The notes under the pieces were generated by a model that was given only the letters and a program-made list of their open reading frames with translations, ran no database searches and was not told the origin of the DNA. The translations under genes and the position numbers were made by a program. A stretch of 64,000 nucleotides of DNA, taken from assembly GCA_947459215.1 (NCBI GenBank), contig CANHCQ010000018.1, positions 1 to 64,000 of the forward strand. The letters are read 5' to 3'. The stretch comes from Phycisphaerales bacterium. GTDB lineage: Bacteria > Planctomycetota > Phycisphaerae > Phycisphaerales > UBA1924. Below, in pieces: positions 1-7,724 of the stretch. Numbering within the stretch: position 1 is the stretch's first letter; the number at the start of each line of letters is the position of its first letter.

Positions 1-423
1 CCCCGCACCAATATCCGTACATCGCTCACGCGGTACGTCGAAAACGCTGGGCTCACGGCGTGGCCGAGGCTCGTGCAGAATCTCCGGGCGTCGGCGGCTA
101 CCGATTGGTGCGAGCGGTTCCCGGCTCACACGGTGGCGGCGTGGCTCGGGCACTCGCCGATGATCGCGGCGCGGCACTACCTGACGACCCGTGATTCACA
201 CTTCACGGCGGCGGCTGGCATCGCCGAAACAGGCGACGCAAAAAGCGGCGCACAGGCGGCGCATTTTCCGACGCCGACAGGGAACGCCAGCGAACGCCAC
301 AACGCGACAGACGATTCGGAAATGTTGGTCGGAGCGGGCCTTACCCCAAAAACGACAATCCCCGCGACTTCTCACGGGGATCGTCAATGGGCGAGGAGGG
401 ATTCGAACCCCCGAAGGCGTTAG
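1..423 (+). CDS. Tyrosine recombinase (phage integrase family), C-terminal fragment
   Basis: The reading frame is open from base 1 and enters from outside the window, so only the last 140 codons are seen. It carries the end of the catalytic domain of tyrosine recombinases: an Arg in NLRASAATDW (the usual HDLRHT box, with the His replaced by Asn), then the LGHS box, then HYL, whose Tyr is the expected nucleophile. These enzymes cut and rejoin DNA at att sites. The stop codon lies inside the tRNA-Tyr gene read on the other strand, so the last residues (ARRDSNPRRR) are encoded by antisense tRNA sequence. That is typical of an element integrated at a tRNA 3' end. Family assignment is firm; whether the whole gene is intact is unknown. 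Confidence 0.75.
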   Translation, partial: PRTNIRTSLTRYVENAGLTAWPRLVQNLRASAATDWCERFPAHTVAAWLGHSPMIAARHYLTTRDSHFTAAAGIAETGDAKSGAQAAHFPTPTGNASERHNATDDSEMLVGAGLTPKTTIPATSHGDRQWARRDSNPRRR

Positions 424-470
424 CCAGCAGATTTACAGTCTGCCCCGATTGGCCACTCCGGCACTCGCCC
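388..470 (-). tRNA. tRNA-Tyr (GTA)
   Basis: Read on the minus strand it starts GGGCGAG and ends CTCGCCC plus A, giving a perfect 7-bp acceptor stem. It has a G-GTTCGAATC-type T loop, a long class II variable arm and the anticodon loop CTGTAAA, so the anticodon is GTA. No CCA is encoded. Its 3' end faces and overlaps the recombinase gene. It lies 165 bases downstream of tRNA-Thr on the same strand and is probably co-transcribed with it. Confidence 0.93.
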
Positions 471-635
471 TGCATGTACCGTCCTTCCGGGACTGGAAGC
501 CCCGGGGGACAGGGAGCAAGGTTAGGACGCCTGCCTCGGGGCGGCAATCGCTCCGGGGCCGTCTTCCTGCTCTCGATCTGGATCGTGCGGATCGCTCGGG
601 AACCTGAGCGGAAAACCGCCGACACAACGTCCGAA

Positions 636-708
636 AGCCGCTGACAGGACTTGAACCTGCGACCCGCGCTTTACAAAAGCGCTGCTCTACCAGCTGAGCT
701 ACAGCGGC
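636..708 (-). tRNA. tRNA-Thr (TGT)
   Basis: The minus strand folds as a 73-base cloverleaf. The acceptor is GCCGCTG paired with CAGCGGC plus discriminator U, the anticodon stem is GCGCT/AGCGC, and the loop TTTGTAA gives anticodon TGT. The T arm carries the GTTCAAGTC-type loop. CCA is not encoded. A Thr(TGT)-Tyr(GTA) order is common in bacteria, usually followed by tRNA-Gly, tRNA-Thr and tuf; here a recombinase follows instead. Confidence 0.93.
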
Positions 709-740
709 GATGGCGAAGGGTACGCGCCCGCCTCAGTGGG

Positions 741-760
741 CGGGGCCTTTCAGGCCCCGC
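741..760. repeat. GC-rich hairpin
   Basis: GCGGGGCC and GGCCCCGC flank a 4-base loop. A near copy with the same stem (GGGGCC/GGCCCC) lies at about 895-912. Both are in the gap between tRNA-Thr and the tricorn-like gene and have no T-run, so they look like dispersed palindromes rather than terminators. Confidence 0.4.
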
Positions 761-835
761 GCCGATTCAACAGTGGGACCGGCCTCCGTCCGGTCGACGA
801 GACCATCATCGCGGGGTTGCTTTCTCACATCACAC

Positions 836-869
836 CAAAGGAAAAAGGACCGGCTGGAAGCCGGTCCTT
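836..869 (-). terminator. Rho-independent terminator of the tricorn-like gene
   Basis: The perfect 10-bp stem AAGGACCGGC/GCCGGTCCTT has a 5-base loop. On the minus strand it is followed by TTTTTCC, about 50 bases past the stop codon of the protease gene. The stem core (GGACCGGC) matches the palindrome family also present near 775 and 19880-19945. Confidence 0.7.
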
Positions 870-921
870 CGGGTGTGCGTGGGATTTGAATCCGGGGCCT
901 GGAAGGCCCCGCCCCCGGGTA

Positions 922-3900
922 CTAACGCTCGTTGGTCGGGATGCCCATGCCGTCGCGCTTGGGGCTGGGCGGGCGCTTGGGGGTGATGTAGGCCTTGGTC
1001 TCGAGTTCTTTGAGCAGGTGCTCGATGGCAACGTCGAGCTGCGGGTCGCCCTCGCCGTTGACCATCTTGGAGGGATCATCGATCACGTCGATGTCAGGGT
1101 CGGTGCCGTGGCCTTCGATGGACCATTTGCCCTGGGTCGGGTTCTGCGGGTCGCGCTCGTAATAGCCGAACGACGGCACCGTGACGCCGCCGCCGTCGAT
1201 CAGCGGGCGGTAGCCCTCGATGCCGACCAGCCCGCCCCAGGTGCGGCGGCCGATGACCTTGCCGATACCCATGCGCTTGAAGTAACCCGGGAACGCGTCG
1301 CCGCCCGAGCCCGCGAGGCCGTTGGCGAGCATGGCCTTGGGGCCGTAGTGCGCATCCGGCGGCCAGGGCCAGTCCTTGCCATCCTTGCGGGCCCAGTAGT
1401 TGATGTTGGGACGATTGAGCAGCTCGATGAAGCGCGTCGGGATCTGCCCGCCGCCGTTCCAGCGCTCGTCGATGATGAGCGCGTCCATGCCGCGCTGGCC
1501 GGTGAACATGCGGACGAGGTCGCTCTGACCGTCCTGTCCGGTGTTGGGCACGTAGATGTAGCCGATGCGTCCCTTGGACTTCTCGAAGACGTACTGGCGA
1601 TTCTTTTCGATCCAGGCGCGGTAGCGGATCTGGGAGTCGCTGGCGACGGGTTTCACGAGCACGTCGCGGGTGTCTGCGTCCATGGACGCAGTCTTTCCGA
1701 GCGTGAGTGTGATGGTGCGGTCGGCCATGCCCTGGAAGGCGGCCCAGATGTCCTTGGTCGTATCGACCGGGACACCGTTGACGGCGAGCAGGTACTCGCC
1801 TTCCTTGGCGTCGATGCCAGGCTGATTGAGCGGGGAGCGGGCTTCGGTGTCCCAGACGGCGCCGTTGTAGATCTTCGTGATCTTGTACGCAGCGCCCTTG
1901 TCGGTCGTGTCGAGAGCGAAGTCCGCAGCGACCAGGCCGACATTCGATTGCGTCGGGGTTTCGTAGGAGACGGGGGCGTTGTAGGCGTGCCCGATGTTGA
2001 GCTCGCTGATCATCTCACCGATGATGTAGTTGATGTCCTCGCGGCTGACGGCATCGTCGACCATCTTGCTGTAGTGCTCGTGGATCTTGGCCCAGTCGAC
2101 GCCGTGGAGCGTGGGTTCGTAGAAGAAGTCGCGCTGGTAGCGGTATACATCCTTGAGCACCTGACGCCACTCGTTTCGCAGGTTGACTGTGACGCTCATG
2201 CCGGTCGTGGGAACGTTGGTCGAGTTCCCGCCGCCCGCGGCCGCGTCCATCACGGAGAGCGACGGTCCGCGGCGGACGAGGATCTTCTTGCCGTCCGCGG
2301 AGAGCTGGAAGCCGTTGGCCGCGGTGACGGCCTTCTCTTCCTTCTTGTCGTCCTTGATGTCGAAGATCTTGATGCCGGAGTTGGCCGGGTCGCGGCGGAC
2401 GTAGATCAACTTGTCGTCGTGCGTGACGCGCAGGTTGCCGAAGTTGCCGGGAGCGACGGGCAGGCGCATGGCCCGGGCCTCGAAGCCTTCAAGGTCGATC
2501 TTGACTTCCTTGTCGTCCTTCTTGGCGTCGTCTTTCTTGTCGTCCTTCTTGTCGCCGCTCGACTTGGCGTCGCTGCCGCTGGCGGGGGTGCGGGTGGCGG
2601 TGACGGTGCCGGACATGGGACCCATGTTCCAGGTGCCCTCAAAGGAATTGCCGGACACCTTGCCGGTGATGGTTCCTGCGCCGTTGGGAGTCGAGATGGT
2701 GAGCGAGAGTTCGCCGCTGGCCTTGTCGAACTTGCCGCCGGAGATGGCGATGTTGCCCATCGGGCTGCTCATGGAGCCGGAGACACCGCCGTCGGCGGCG
2801 AGCTTGAGGTTCATCGTGAGCGGGATGCCGCCGGGCGGGACGGGCGAGCCTTCGGCGCCGGTGGCCTTGCCGGACCACGAGCCGCTGAGGCCATCGTCGG
2901 TGCCGTTGGCCTCGGGCTTCTTGTCGCCGTCCTTCTTGTCGTCCTTCTTGGCATCCTTGGCGGGCTCGTCCTTCTTGGCTTCTTCCTTGAAGGTCTCTTC
3001 GTCGCTGGTGGGCAGCCACGGGCTCTTCACGTCCTTACGCAGGGGCACGACGTGCAGCACGTTGGTGTTCTGGTAGATCCAGGTCGTGTCGTTGGGGATA
3101 TCGCTGTAGGTCGGGCCGGTGATGTTGCGGGCCGAGTTGAAGTACAGGAACTCGCCCTTCTTGTCGAAGGCCGGGTCGCTGCTGTCGAACATCGGATCGG
3201 TGACGCGGGTCTTTTCGCCGCTCTTGACGTTGTAGAGCCACACTGACTGGTGCGGCGTGTTCTCATCGGTACGGTCGTACGCGATCCAGCGCGAGTCATT
3301 GCTGAACGAGACAGTGGGGGCGCCGCCCGCCCAGGGGTCGCGATCGATGACAACCAGACGCTCGGTCTCGACCTCGAGCATGTAGAGCTTGCCGGTCTGC
3401 TCCCAGAAGGTGATGTACTTGGAATCAGGCGACCACTGGAGCGACGAACGCTGGCCATCGCCGAGCGATGTCAGACGGCGGGGCTTGCTGAGATCGACCT
3501 TCTTCTCGGCCTTGGGCTCTTCCTTCTTGGCTTCGTCCTTGGAGGCCTCGTCCTTCGTGGCTTCTTCCTTCTTGGGTTCGTCCTGCTTTTCGTCGGCCTT
3601 CGGCTCGGCGTCCTTTTTCGCCTCGGGCTTCTTGTCGTCTTTCTTCTCGTCCTTCTTTTCGGGGGCCTTCGCGTCGGACGGGCGGACCCAGATCTCGTAC
3701 TCGCCGGATTCATCGGTGATGTACGCCAGCCACTTGCCGTCGGGCGACCACTCGGACTCGCGCTCGTTGATCGCTTCGGTGCGGGTGAGGTTGCGGATCA
3801 CGCCGTCCTTGGCGGGAGCGGTCCAGAGGTCGCCGCGGGCGACGACCGCCACCCGCTTGCCGGTCGGGGAGATGGATGCTTCGGTCAGGTTCCTGGCGGC

Positions 3901-4860
3901 GTCGAACGTCAGCGGACGAACGGTGGGACGGTCGCCGGGGATGGTCACGCTGATGGCTCGCGTCTTGCCGGTGCCCAGGTCGAGGACCTGGAGGCCGGTT
4001 CCGAGCTGGAAGATGATCTCGCCCTGGCCGTTGGGGCCGGGTCCGATCGAGGGGAAGCGCACGTCATCGGTCTTGTAGTCGGTGATCTGGGTGCGCTTGC
4101 CGCTGGAGACTTCGTAGGACCAAACGTTGAGGCGATGCTCTGGGCCGGCGTCGCTGGTGTAGTAGACGATGTCGCCCTTGCCGGCGGGATTGAACATCGG
4201 GAAGGTGTCGGTGCCTTCCCAGTCGGTGATCACCTTGGCGGAGTTGTCCTTGAGGTTGTAGAGCCAGATGTCAGTGGCCATGCCGCCGCGGTAGCGCTTC
4301 CAGGTGCGGAAGTCGGTGGTGTGGGGGATGTAGGCGATGGAGGACCCGTCGGGGCTGACCGACGCGAACGTGCCATAGGGCATGGGGTAGAGCGTGGGCA
4401 TTCCGCCTTCGGGCGAGACGCGGTAGAGCTTGTTGACGCGGCCGTTGCCGAGGATCTGCCCGGCGTAGAAGACCAGTTCGTTCTGGTTGGTCCAGCCGAC
4501 GGGCATGGGCGGACTGGCGAAGTGGGTCACGCGGTTGGGTGTCCCGCCGGCGACGTCGACGGTGTAGAGGCTCTGCACCCCGTCGTAGTTGCCGCTGAAG
4601 GCGAGCCGCTTGCCGTCGGGGCTGAACTTGGGGAAGACCTCGACACCCTCGGGGGTGGAGAGCGGCGTGGCGAGCCCGCCATCGCGTGGCGCGGTCCAGA
4701 CGTCGTTCGCGTACACGAACGCGATGCGATCCTTGCTGATCGCTGGGAAGCGCAGCATCACGCCGCTGGGGGTCACGTCGGCCAGTGCGGAGACCGACAG
4801 GGCGGCGCCCGCGAACACGAGAAGCGACACGGCGGCAACCCCGCCACGACGATCGATCAT
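922..4860 (-). CDS. Tricorn-like S41 protease, exported
   Basis: The protein has 1312 aa. The start is the ATG at 4860, preceded by GGAGGT; the longer frame would run through tRNA-Val. The order is: signal peptide (1-28), WD40-like/tricorn beta-propeller (about 30-620), tricorn C1 helical domain (about 890-960, with His 958 in NIGHAYN), PDZ domain (about 985-1055) and S41 tail-specific protease domain. The last carries the nucleophile Ser near 1185 in GSGGD, and DERWNGGG before it. It probably degrades peptides in the periplasm. Unusual features are Lys/Glu/Asp-rich linkers at about 398-458, 623-652 and 760-785, and a small beta-rich, lipocalin-like module (about 657-760) inserted in the second propeller. 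Gly precedes the catalytic His where archaeal tricorn has Ser. The gene stands alone and has a clear terminator. Confidence 0.85.
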   Translation of the reverse strand: MIDRRGGVAAVSLLVFAGAALSVSALADVTPSGVMLRFPAISKDRIAFVYANDVWTAPRDGGLATPLSTPEGVEVFPKFSPDGKRLAFSGNYDGVQSLYTVDVAGGTPNRVTHFASPPMPVGWTNQNELVFYAGQILGNGRVNKLYRVSPEGGMPTLYPMPYGTFASVSPDGSSIAYIPHTTDFRTWKRYRGGMATDIWLYNLKDNSAKVITDWEGTDTFPMFNPAGKGDIVYYTSDAGPEHRLNVWSYEVSSGKRTQITDYKTDDVRFPSIGPGPNGQGEIIFQLGTGLQVLDLGTGKTRAISVTIPGDRPTVRPLTFDAARNLTEASISPTGKRVAVVARGDLWTAPAKDGVIRNLTRTEAINERESEWSPDGKWLAYITDESGEYEIWVRPSDAKAPEKKDEKKDDKKPEAKKDAEPKADEKQDEPKKEEATKDEASKDEAKKEEPKAEKKVDLSKPRRLTSLGDGQRSSLQWSPDSKYITFWEQTGKLYMLEVETERLVVIDRDPWAGGAPTVSFSNDSRWIAYDRTDENTPHQSVWLYNVKSGEKTRVTDPMFDSSDPAFDKKGEFLYFNSARNITGPTYSDIPNDTTWIYQNTNVLHVVPLRKDVKSPWLPTSDEETFKEEAKKDEPAKDAKKDDKKDGDKKPEANGTDDGLSGSWSGKATGAEGSPVPPGGIPLTMNLKLAADGGVSGSMSSPMGNIAISGGKFDKASGELSLTISTPNGAGTITGKVSGNSFEGTWNMGPMSGTVTATRTPASGSDAKSSGDKKDDKKDDAKKDDKEVKIDLEGFEARAMRLPVAPGNFGNLRVTHDDKLIYVRRDPANSGIKIFDIKDDKKEEKAVTAANGFQLSADGKKILVRRGPSLSVMDAAAGGGNSTNVPTTGMSVTVNLRNEWRQVLKDVYRYQRDFFYEPTLHGVDWAKIHEHYSKMVDDAVSREDINYIIGEMISELNIGHAYNAPVSYETPTQSNVGLVAADFALDTTDKGAAYKITKIYNGAVWDTEARSPLNQPGIDAKEGEYLLAVNGVPVDTTKDIWAAFQGMADRTITLTLGKTASMDADTRDVLVKPVASDSQIRYRAWIEKNRQYVFEKSKGRIGYIYVPNTGQDGQSDLVRMFTGQRGMDALIIDERWNGGGQIPTRFIELLNRPNINYWARKDGKDWPWPPDAHYGPKAMLANGLAGSGGDAFPGYFKRMGIGKVIGRRTWGGLVGIEGYRPLIDGGGVTVPSFGYYERDPQNPTQGKWSIEGHGTDPDIDVIDDPSKMVNGEGDPQLDVAIEHLLKELETKAYITPKRPPSPKRDGMGIPTNER

Positions 4861-5052
4861 CGACAAAGCAAGACCTCCTTCGAGCCGGGGATATCTCGCC
4901 CCGGTGGTGCAGGACGGGAAGTGTACTTGGAAGTCACTCGCCGCGGATTGCACCGGTTGTGGGCTTTGAACCGCCAGAAATGTCTGAGGATGCGTCTGGC
5001 GTGGAGGTGCCGTCGCCGATTCTCGGGAAAACGACGGCGTGCGTGCTAGGCC

Positions 5053-5088
5053 AAAAAACGAACCGCGGCCCTCGATCGGGGCCGCGTT
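5053..5088 (-). terminator. Terminator of tRNA-Val
   Basis: The minus strand has a stem CGCGGCCC/GGGCCGCG with a 7-base loop, followed by GTTCGTTTTTT. It begins six bases after the tRNA 3' end. This is a standard Rho-independent terminator for a single tRNA gene. Confidence 0.8.
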
Positions 5089-5093
5089 CAAAG

Positions 5094-5167
5094 TGGGCGA
5101 TACTGGGCTCGAACCAGTGACCTCATGCGTGTCATGCATGCGCGCTAGCCAACTGCGCCAATCGCCC
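5094..5167 (-). tRNA. tRNA-Val (GAC)
   Basis: This is a 74-base cloverleaf on the minus strand. The acceptor is GGGCGAT/ATCGCCC plus A, the anticodon stem CATGC/GCATG encloses ATGACAC, so the anticodon is GAC, and the T arm is ACTGG-TTCGAGC-CCAGT. CCA is not encoded. It is monocistronic, with its own -10 candidate upstream and its own terminator. Confidence 0.93.
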
Positions 5168-5177
5168 GCCGAATTGT

Positions 5178-5220
5178 CCCAAACCGAGCGGCACGCCCCT
5201 CGGTTTGGGTCCACAGTATA
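5178..5220 (-). promoter_or_regulatory. Putative tRNA-Val promoter and leader hairpin
   Basis: On the minus strand a TATACT hexamer (5215-5220) has the form of a -10 box; no convincing -35 box was found. Directly downstream is a perfect 11-bp inverted repeat, CCCAAACCGAG/CTCGGTTTGGG (5178-5209), with a 10-base loop. It ends ten bases before the mature tRNA 5' end. It could be a leader stem processed with the tRNA, or a protein-binding palindrome. Confidence 0.45.
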
Positions 5221-5298
5221 GCCGGGATCATCGTGAAAGTGCGGCTGCGTGCCCGGACCATCTCTCGGACCCGGTGCCTGCCTTCGGGAAAGGGAGGC

Positions 5299-6210
5299 TT
5301 AGGTCTTGGGCTGCGCGACGCAGACGCGGCGTTTCATGTTCGAGAGCCAGGTGCCGCCCGGCTCTTCGATCGTGATGGCAAACAGGGTGGGCGGACGGAC
5401 GTTGATGCGGGGTTCAACCTCGACGTAGAGGTCGTCGCCGATCACCTCGCAGCGGACCTGGCCACGCCACCCGGACCCGTCAACCCCGGAACTCGAAGAG
5501 GGGGTGGGGGCGTTGAAGATGCCGCCGCTGACGCGGTGTTCGATGCCTCGGTCGTCGACGATCCAGAGCTGGTACTGCTCACGGGCCGGGTCGTTCTTGG
5601 GCAGGCCCCGGAAGACCATGTAGCCCTTCTGCTTCGCGTGGCTCCAGACGATTTCGCCCTTGACGCCAGCGATCTCTGGTTTATCCCAATCGGCCCAGGG
5701 CGACCGGGTTGCATCCTTGGCGGCGTCGACTTCCGCGCGGAGGGATGCCAGCGAAACAACGCCCGCGACCTGCGGCGTCTGACGGGCGCGGAACGCGGGC
5801 AGCCATCCGATCGCGGCGAACGCAAGGCAGGCCGCGGCGGCGAGCCAGCCGAGCCAGGCGGTGCCGACGCGACGGGGCTGCTGGATCGGGGTGTCCGACT
5901 CGGTCAACCGCAGCGACGGAGTATCTGGCTGGAACGACCCGTTCGCCCTCTCGCGTTCGAACTGCGTCGCGGTCTGGGCGGCCCGCGTAAAGACCGACGC
6001 CGGGGGCGTCTCGGCCTTCGCGACCATTGCGAGCAGCACGGCGCCGGCGGCGAGGTCCATGGACTCGTCGTCGCCGTTGGTGTTCAGCCAGCGATCCAGT
6101 TCGGCTTGATCCTGCGCCGTGATCTCGTCAAACGTGCGATCGGCGAGCAGATCAAGCACGCGGTCATCCATCGGCGGCATCGGAGCAGTGCGACCCAGGG
6201 GAGAACTCAT
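5299..6210 (-). CDS. Anti-sigma factor, RskA-like
   Basis: The protein has 303 aa. The ATG at 6210 overlaps the TGA of the sigma gene (ATGA), so translation is probably coupled. An acidic cytoplasmic N-terminal domain (about 1-110, DDRVLDLLADRTFDEIT) resembles short anti-sigma domains. One membrane segment follows (about 145-165, LGWLAAAACLAFAAIGWL), then an extracytoplasmic beta-rich domain (about 195-295) with the YQLWIVD and GIEHRV pattern of RskA C-terminal domains. The likely role is to hold the neighbouring ECF sigma factor at the membrane until a signal releases it. No Zn-binding HxxxCxxC motif is visible, so it is not a ZAS-type anti-sigma factor. Family assignment is good; the signal is unknown. 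Confidence 0.8.
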   Translation of the reverse strand: MSSPLGRTAPMPPMDDRVLDLLADRTFDEITAQDQAELDRWLNTNGDDESMDLAAGAVLLAMVAKAETPPASVFTRAAQTATQFERERANGSFQPDTPSLRLTESDTPIQQPRRVGTAWLGWLAAAACLAFAAIGWLPAFRARQTPQVAGVVSLASLRAEVDAAKDATRSPWADWDKPEIAGVKGEIVWSHAKQKGYMVFRGLPKNDPAREQYQLWIVDDRGIEHRVSGGIFNAPTPSSSSGVDGSGWRGQVRCEVIGDDLYVEVEPRINVRPPTLFAITIEEPGGTWLSNMKRRVCVAQPKT

Positions 6211-6761
6211 GAGTTCTCCTCCTGGCCGGTGCCCTTCCACTTCGTGAGAAGCTCGCGAACCTTGATGAGCCCGCGGCGGGCGTGGGTCTTGACCGTGCCC
6301 AGCGGCATGCCGGTGGCGGTGGCGATCTTCTCGTGCGACAGGCCCTGATAGATCGACAGCCGCAAGACTTTCTGTTGGTCGGCACTGAGTTGCTCGAGCG
6401 CGGTGGCGGCGATGCGGGCTTCCTCGCCCAATTCGGCGGTGGGGGGGACGCCGATCGCGCCGGACGGGTCCTCGGGCAGAGCGCTGCGGTCGCGCTGGCG
6501 GTCGAGGCGACGCCGGCGGTCGATCAGGCGGCGGCGGGTGACCATCGCGATGAACGCGGCCTCGGAGGCGATGTTGGCGTCGTAGCGATACGCGTTGCGC
6601 CAGATCTCGACGAGGATTTCCTGCACGGCGTCTTCGGCCTCGGCGTTGTTCGAGGTCATGCGCCGAGCGAGCGACCAGACCAAGCCGGCGTAGCGGTCGA
6701 TGCATTCCTGCACCGCGCCCGGCTCGCCTGCTGCAACTCGCTGGAGGACTGGTGGACCCAC
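6207..6761 (-). CDS. ECF-type RNA polymerase sigma factor
   Basis: The protein has 184 aa from the GTG at 6761, which is preceded by AAGGAG at a rather long spacing. The frame stays open to 7070, so a longer start cannot be excluded, but this choice gives the usual ECF length. Region 2 is seen in AEAEDAVQEILVEIWRNAY, the core-binding and -10-recognising helices. Region 4 is a helix-turn-helix around LSHEKIATATGMPLGTVKTH. It should direct RNA polymerase to a small stress or envelope regulon. The gene is coupled to the membrane anti-sigma gene downstream by an ATGA overlap, as is usual for SigK/RskA-type pairs. Confidence 0.87.
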   Translation of the reverse strand: MGPPVLQRVAAGEPGAVQECIDRYAGLVWSLARRMTSNNAEAEDAVQEILVEIWRNAYRYDANIASEAAFIAMVTRRRLIDRRRRLDRQRDRSALPEDPSGAIGVPPTAELGEEARIAATALEQLSADQQKVLRLSIYQGLSHEKIATATGMPLGTVKTHARRGLIKVRELLTKWKGTGQEENS

Positions 6762-7190
6762 GTGCCGGGGCGACTCCTTGCCCGCGTGTGCGCCGTTCCT
6801 GGCGTGACGACGCGGCGCCGGACGACCGGTGAGCTCGCGCCGCTCAAGGGCGGGAGAGGCATCATACCGGGCGACCGGAAGAAAGGCGCGTCCGATCACG
6901 CCGTCTCGCAGGTGCGACAACGCGCGGGCCGTGAGGCACGGGATCAGACCGAGCGAGCATGTAGGATCGATGGCGACAAGCATCCCTGGAACATCCATTC
7001 GCCGCGGAAAAGTGCGGCATCTGGAGGAAGTTCGTCGTCGGTGGGCGGTTTGGATGTTGCGGAAGACCAAAAATGGCTAGGAACAGGGGGAATCTGGGGG
7101 CTTGACGGTCCGCGTGAGGATTTCGCCCTTGTCCAAGAAAAACGCACCGCGGGGCGGTGCGTTCGGGGATCGGGTGTTGGATGGGGCGGC
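6762..7190. other. Intergenic region between sigma factor and iscU
   Basis: Besides the iscU terminator at 7131-7163, no convincing gene is seen. The sigma frame remains open on the minus strand to 7070, but its translation is Arg/Ala-rich and unlike a sigma domain. This stretch probably holds the sigma promoter and leader. A GGAACA (minus-strand TGTTCC) near 6988 has no clear partner. Confidence 0.4.
7131..7163 (-). terminator. Terminator of the isc operon
   Basis: The perfect 10-bp stem AACGCACCGC/GCGGTGCGTT has a 3-base loop. On the minus strand the trailing sequence is TTTTTCTTGG. It lies about 28 bases past the iscU stop codon. Confidence 0.8.
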
Positions 7191-7625
7191 TCAGTGCTTC
7201 GCGGCGGCCTCGGCAGCGTCGGTCGGGATGCCGTTCTTCTTCTTGTAATCCTCGATCGCGGCGTGGATCGCGTCCTCGGCGAGGACCGAGCAGTGGATCT
7301 TCACCGGCGGGAGGGCGAGCTCCTCGACGATCGCGGTGTTCTTGATCGCCTCGGCCTCGTCGATGCTCTTGCCCTTCAGCCACTCGGTGGCGAGGGACGA
7401 GGACGCGATGGCCGAGCCGCAGCCGAAGGTCTTGAACTTGGCGTCGGCGATCTTGCCGGTGGCGGGGTCGATCTTGATCTGCAGCTGCATGACGTCGCCG
7501 CACTCGGGCGCGCCGACGAGGCCGACGCCGACGTCCTTGCGCTGCTTGATCTCGGCCTGGGTGCCGAAGCTGCCGACGTTGCGGGGGTTCTCGTAGTGGT
7601 CGATGATCTTGGGGCCGTAGGCCAT
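7191..7625 (-). CDS. iscU: Iron-sulfur cluster scaffold protein IscU
   Basis: The protein has 144 aa, starting at an ATG preceded by TTTGGAG. It is the scaffold on which IscS-derived sulfur and iron are assembled into [2Fe-2S]/[4Fe-4S] clusters. The three cluster-ligand Cys are present in APECGD, FGCGSAIASSS and KIHCSVLAED. LPPVK, the motif bound by the HscA chaperone in proteobacteria, sits just before the third Cys, although no hscA or hscB gene is seen nearby. It is the second gene after iscS on the minus strand, across a 99-base gap that can fold into a nested hairpin. A strong terminator follows. Confidence 0.95.
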   Translation of the reverse strand: MAYGPKIIDHYENPRNVGSFGTQAEIKQRKDVGVGLVGAPECGDVMQLQIKIDPATGKIADAKFKTFGCGSAIASSSLATEWLKGKSIDEAEAIKNTAIVEELALPPVKIHCSVLAEDAIHAAIEDYKKKNGIPTDAAEAAAKH

Positions 7626-7647
7626 GTTCAAATCTCCAAAGGGCTCA

Positions 7648-7712
7648 ATGGCCAAAGTGCCAAATGAGCGGTGAATGTCTTTTCCGATTTGGCCAATTGG
7701 CTCTGTGGCCAT
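7648..7712 (-). promoter_or_regulatory. Nested hairpin between iscS and iscU
   Basis: ATGGCCA (7648-7654) pairs with TGGCCAT (7706-7712), and GCCAAAT (7659-7665) pairs with ATTTGGC (7687-7693) inside it. The structure lies between the iscS stop and the iscU ribosome binding site. It could stabilise the processed iscU message or control the IscS:IscU ratio. No T-run follows, so it is not a simple terminator. Confidence 0.4.
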
Positions 7713-7724
7713 TTGGCCCTCTTC

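Noticed and set aside
387-644. Short frame beginning MGEEGFEPPK at the tRNA-Tyr locus
   Set aside because: The EEGFEPP peptide is the well-known spurious translation of a tRNA T arm.
736-3246. 836-codon open frame on the plus strand
   Set aside because: It lies entirely opposite the tricorn-like protease and its leader. Its translation is Val/Asp/Gly/Leu-rich without domains, a mirror effect of high-GC codon use.
5299-6705. 468-codon frame extending the anti-sigma factor upstream
   Set aside because: The extra 165 codons overlap the sigma factor gene in another frame and are Arg/His/Pro-rich; the ATGA overlap start is far better.
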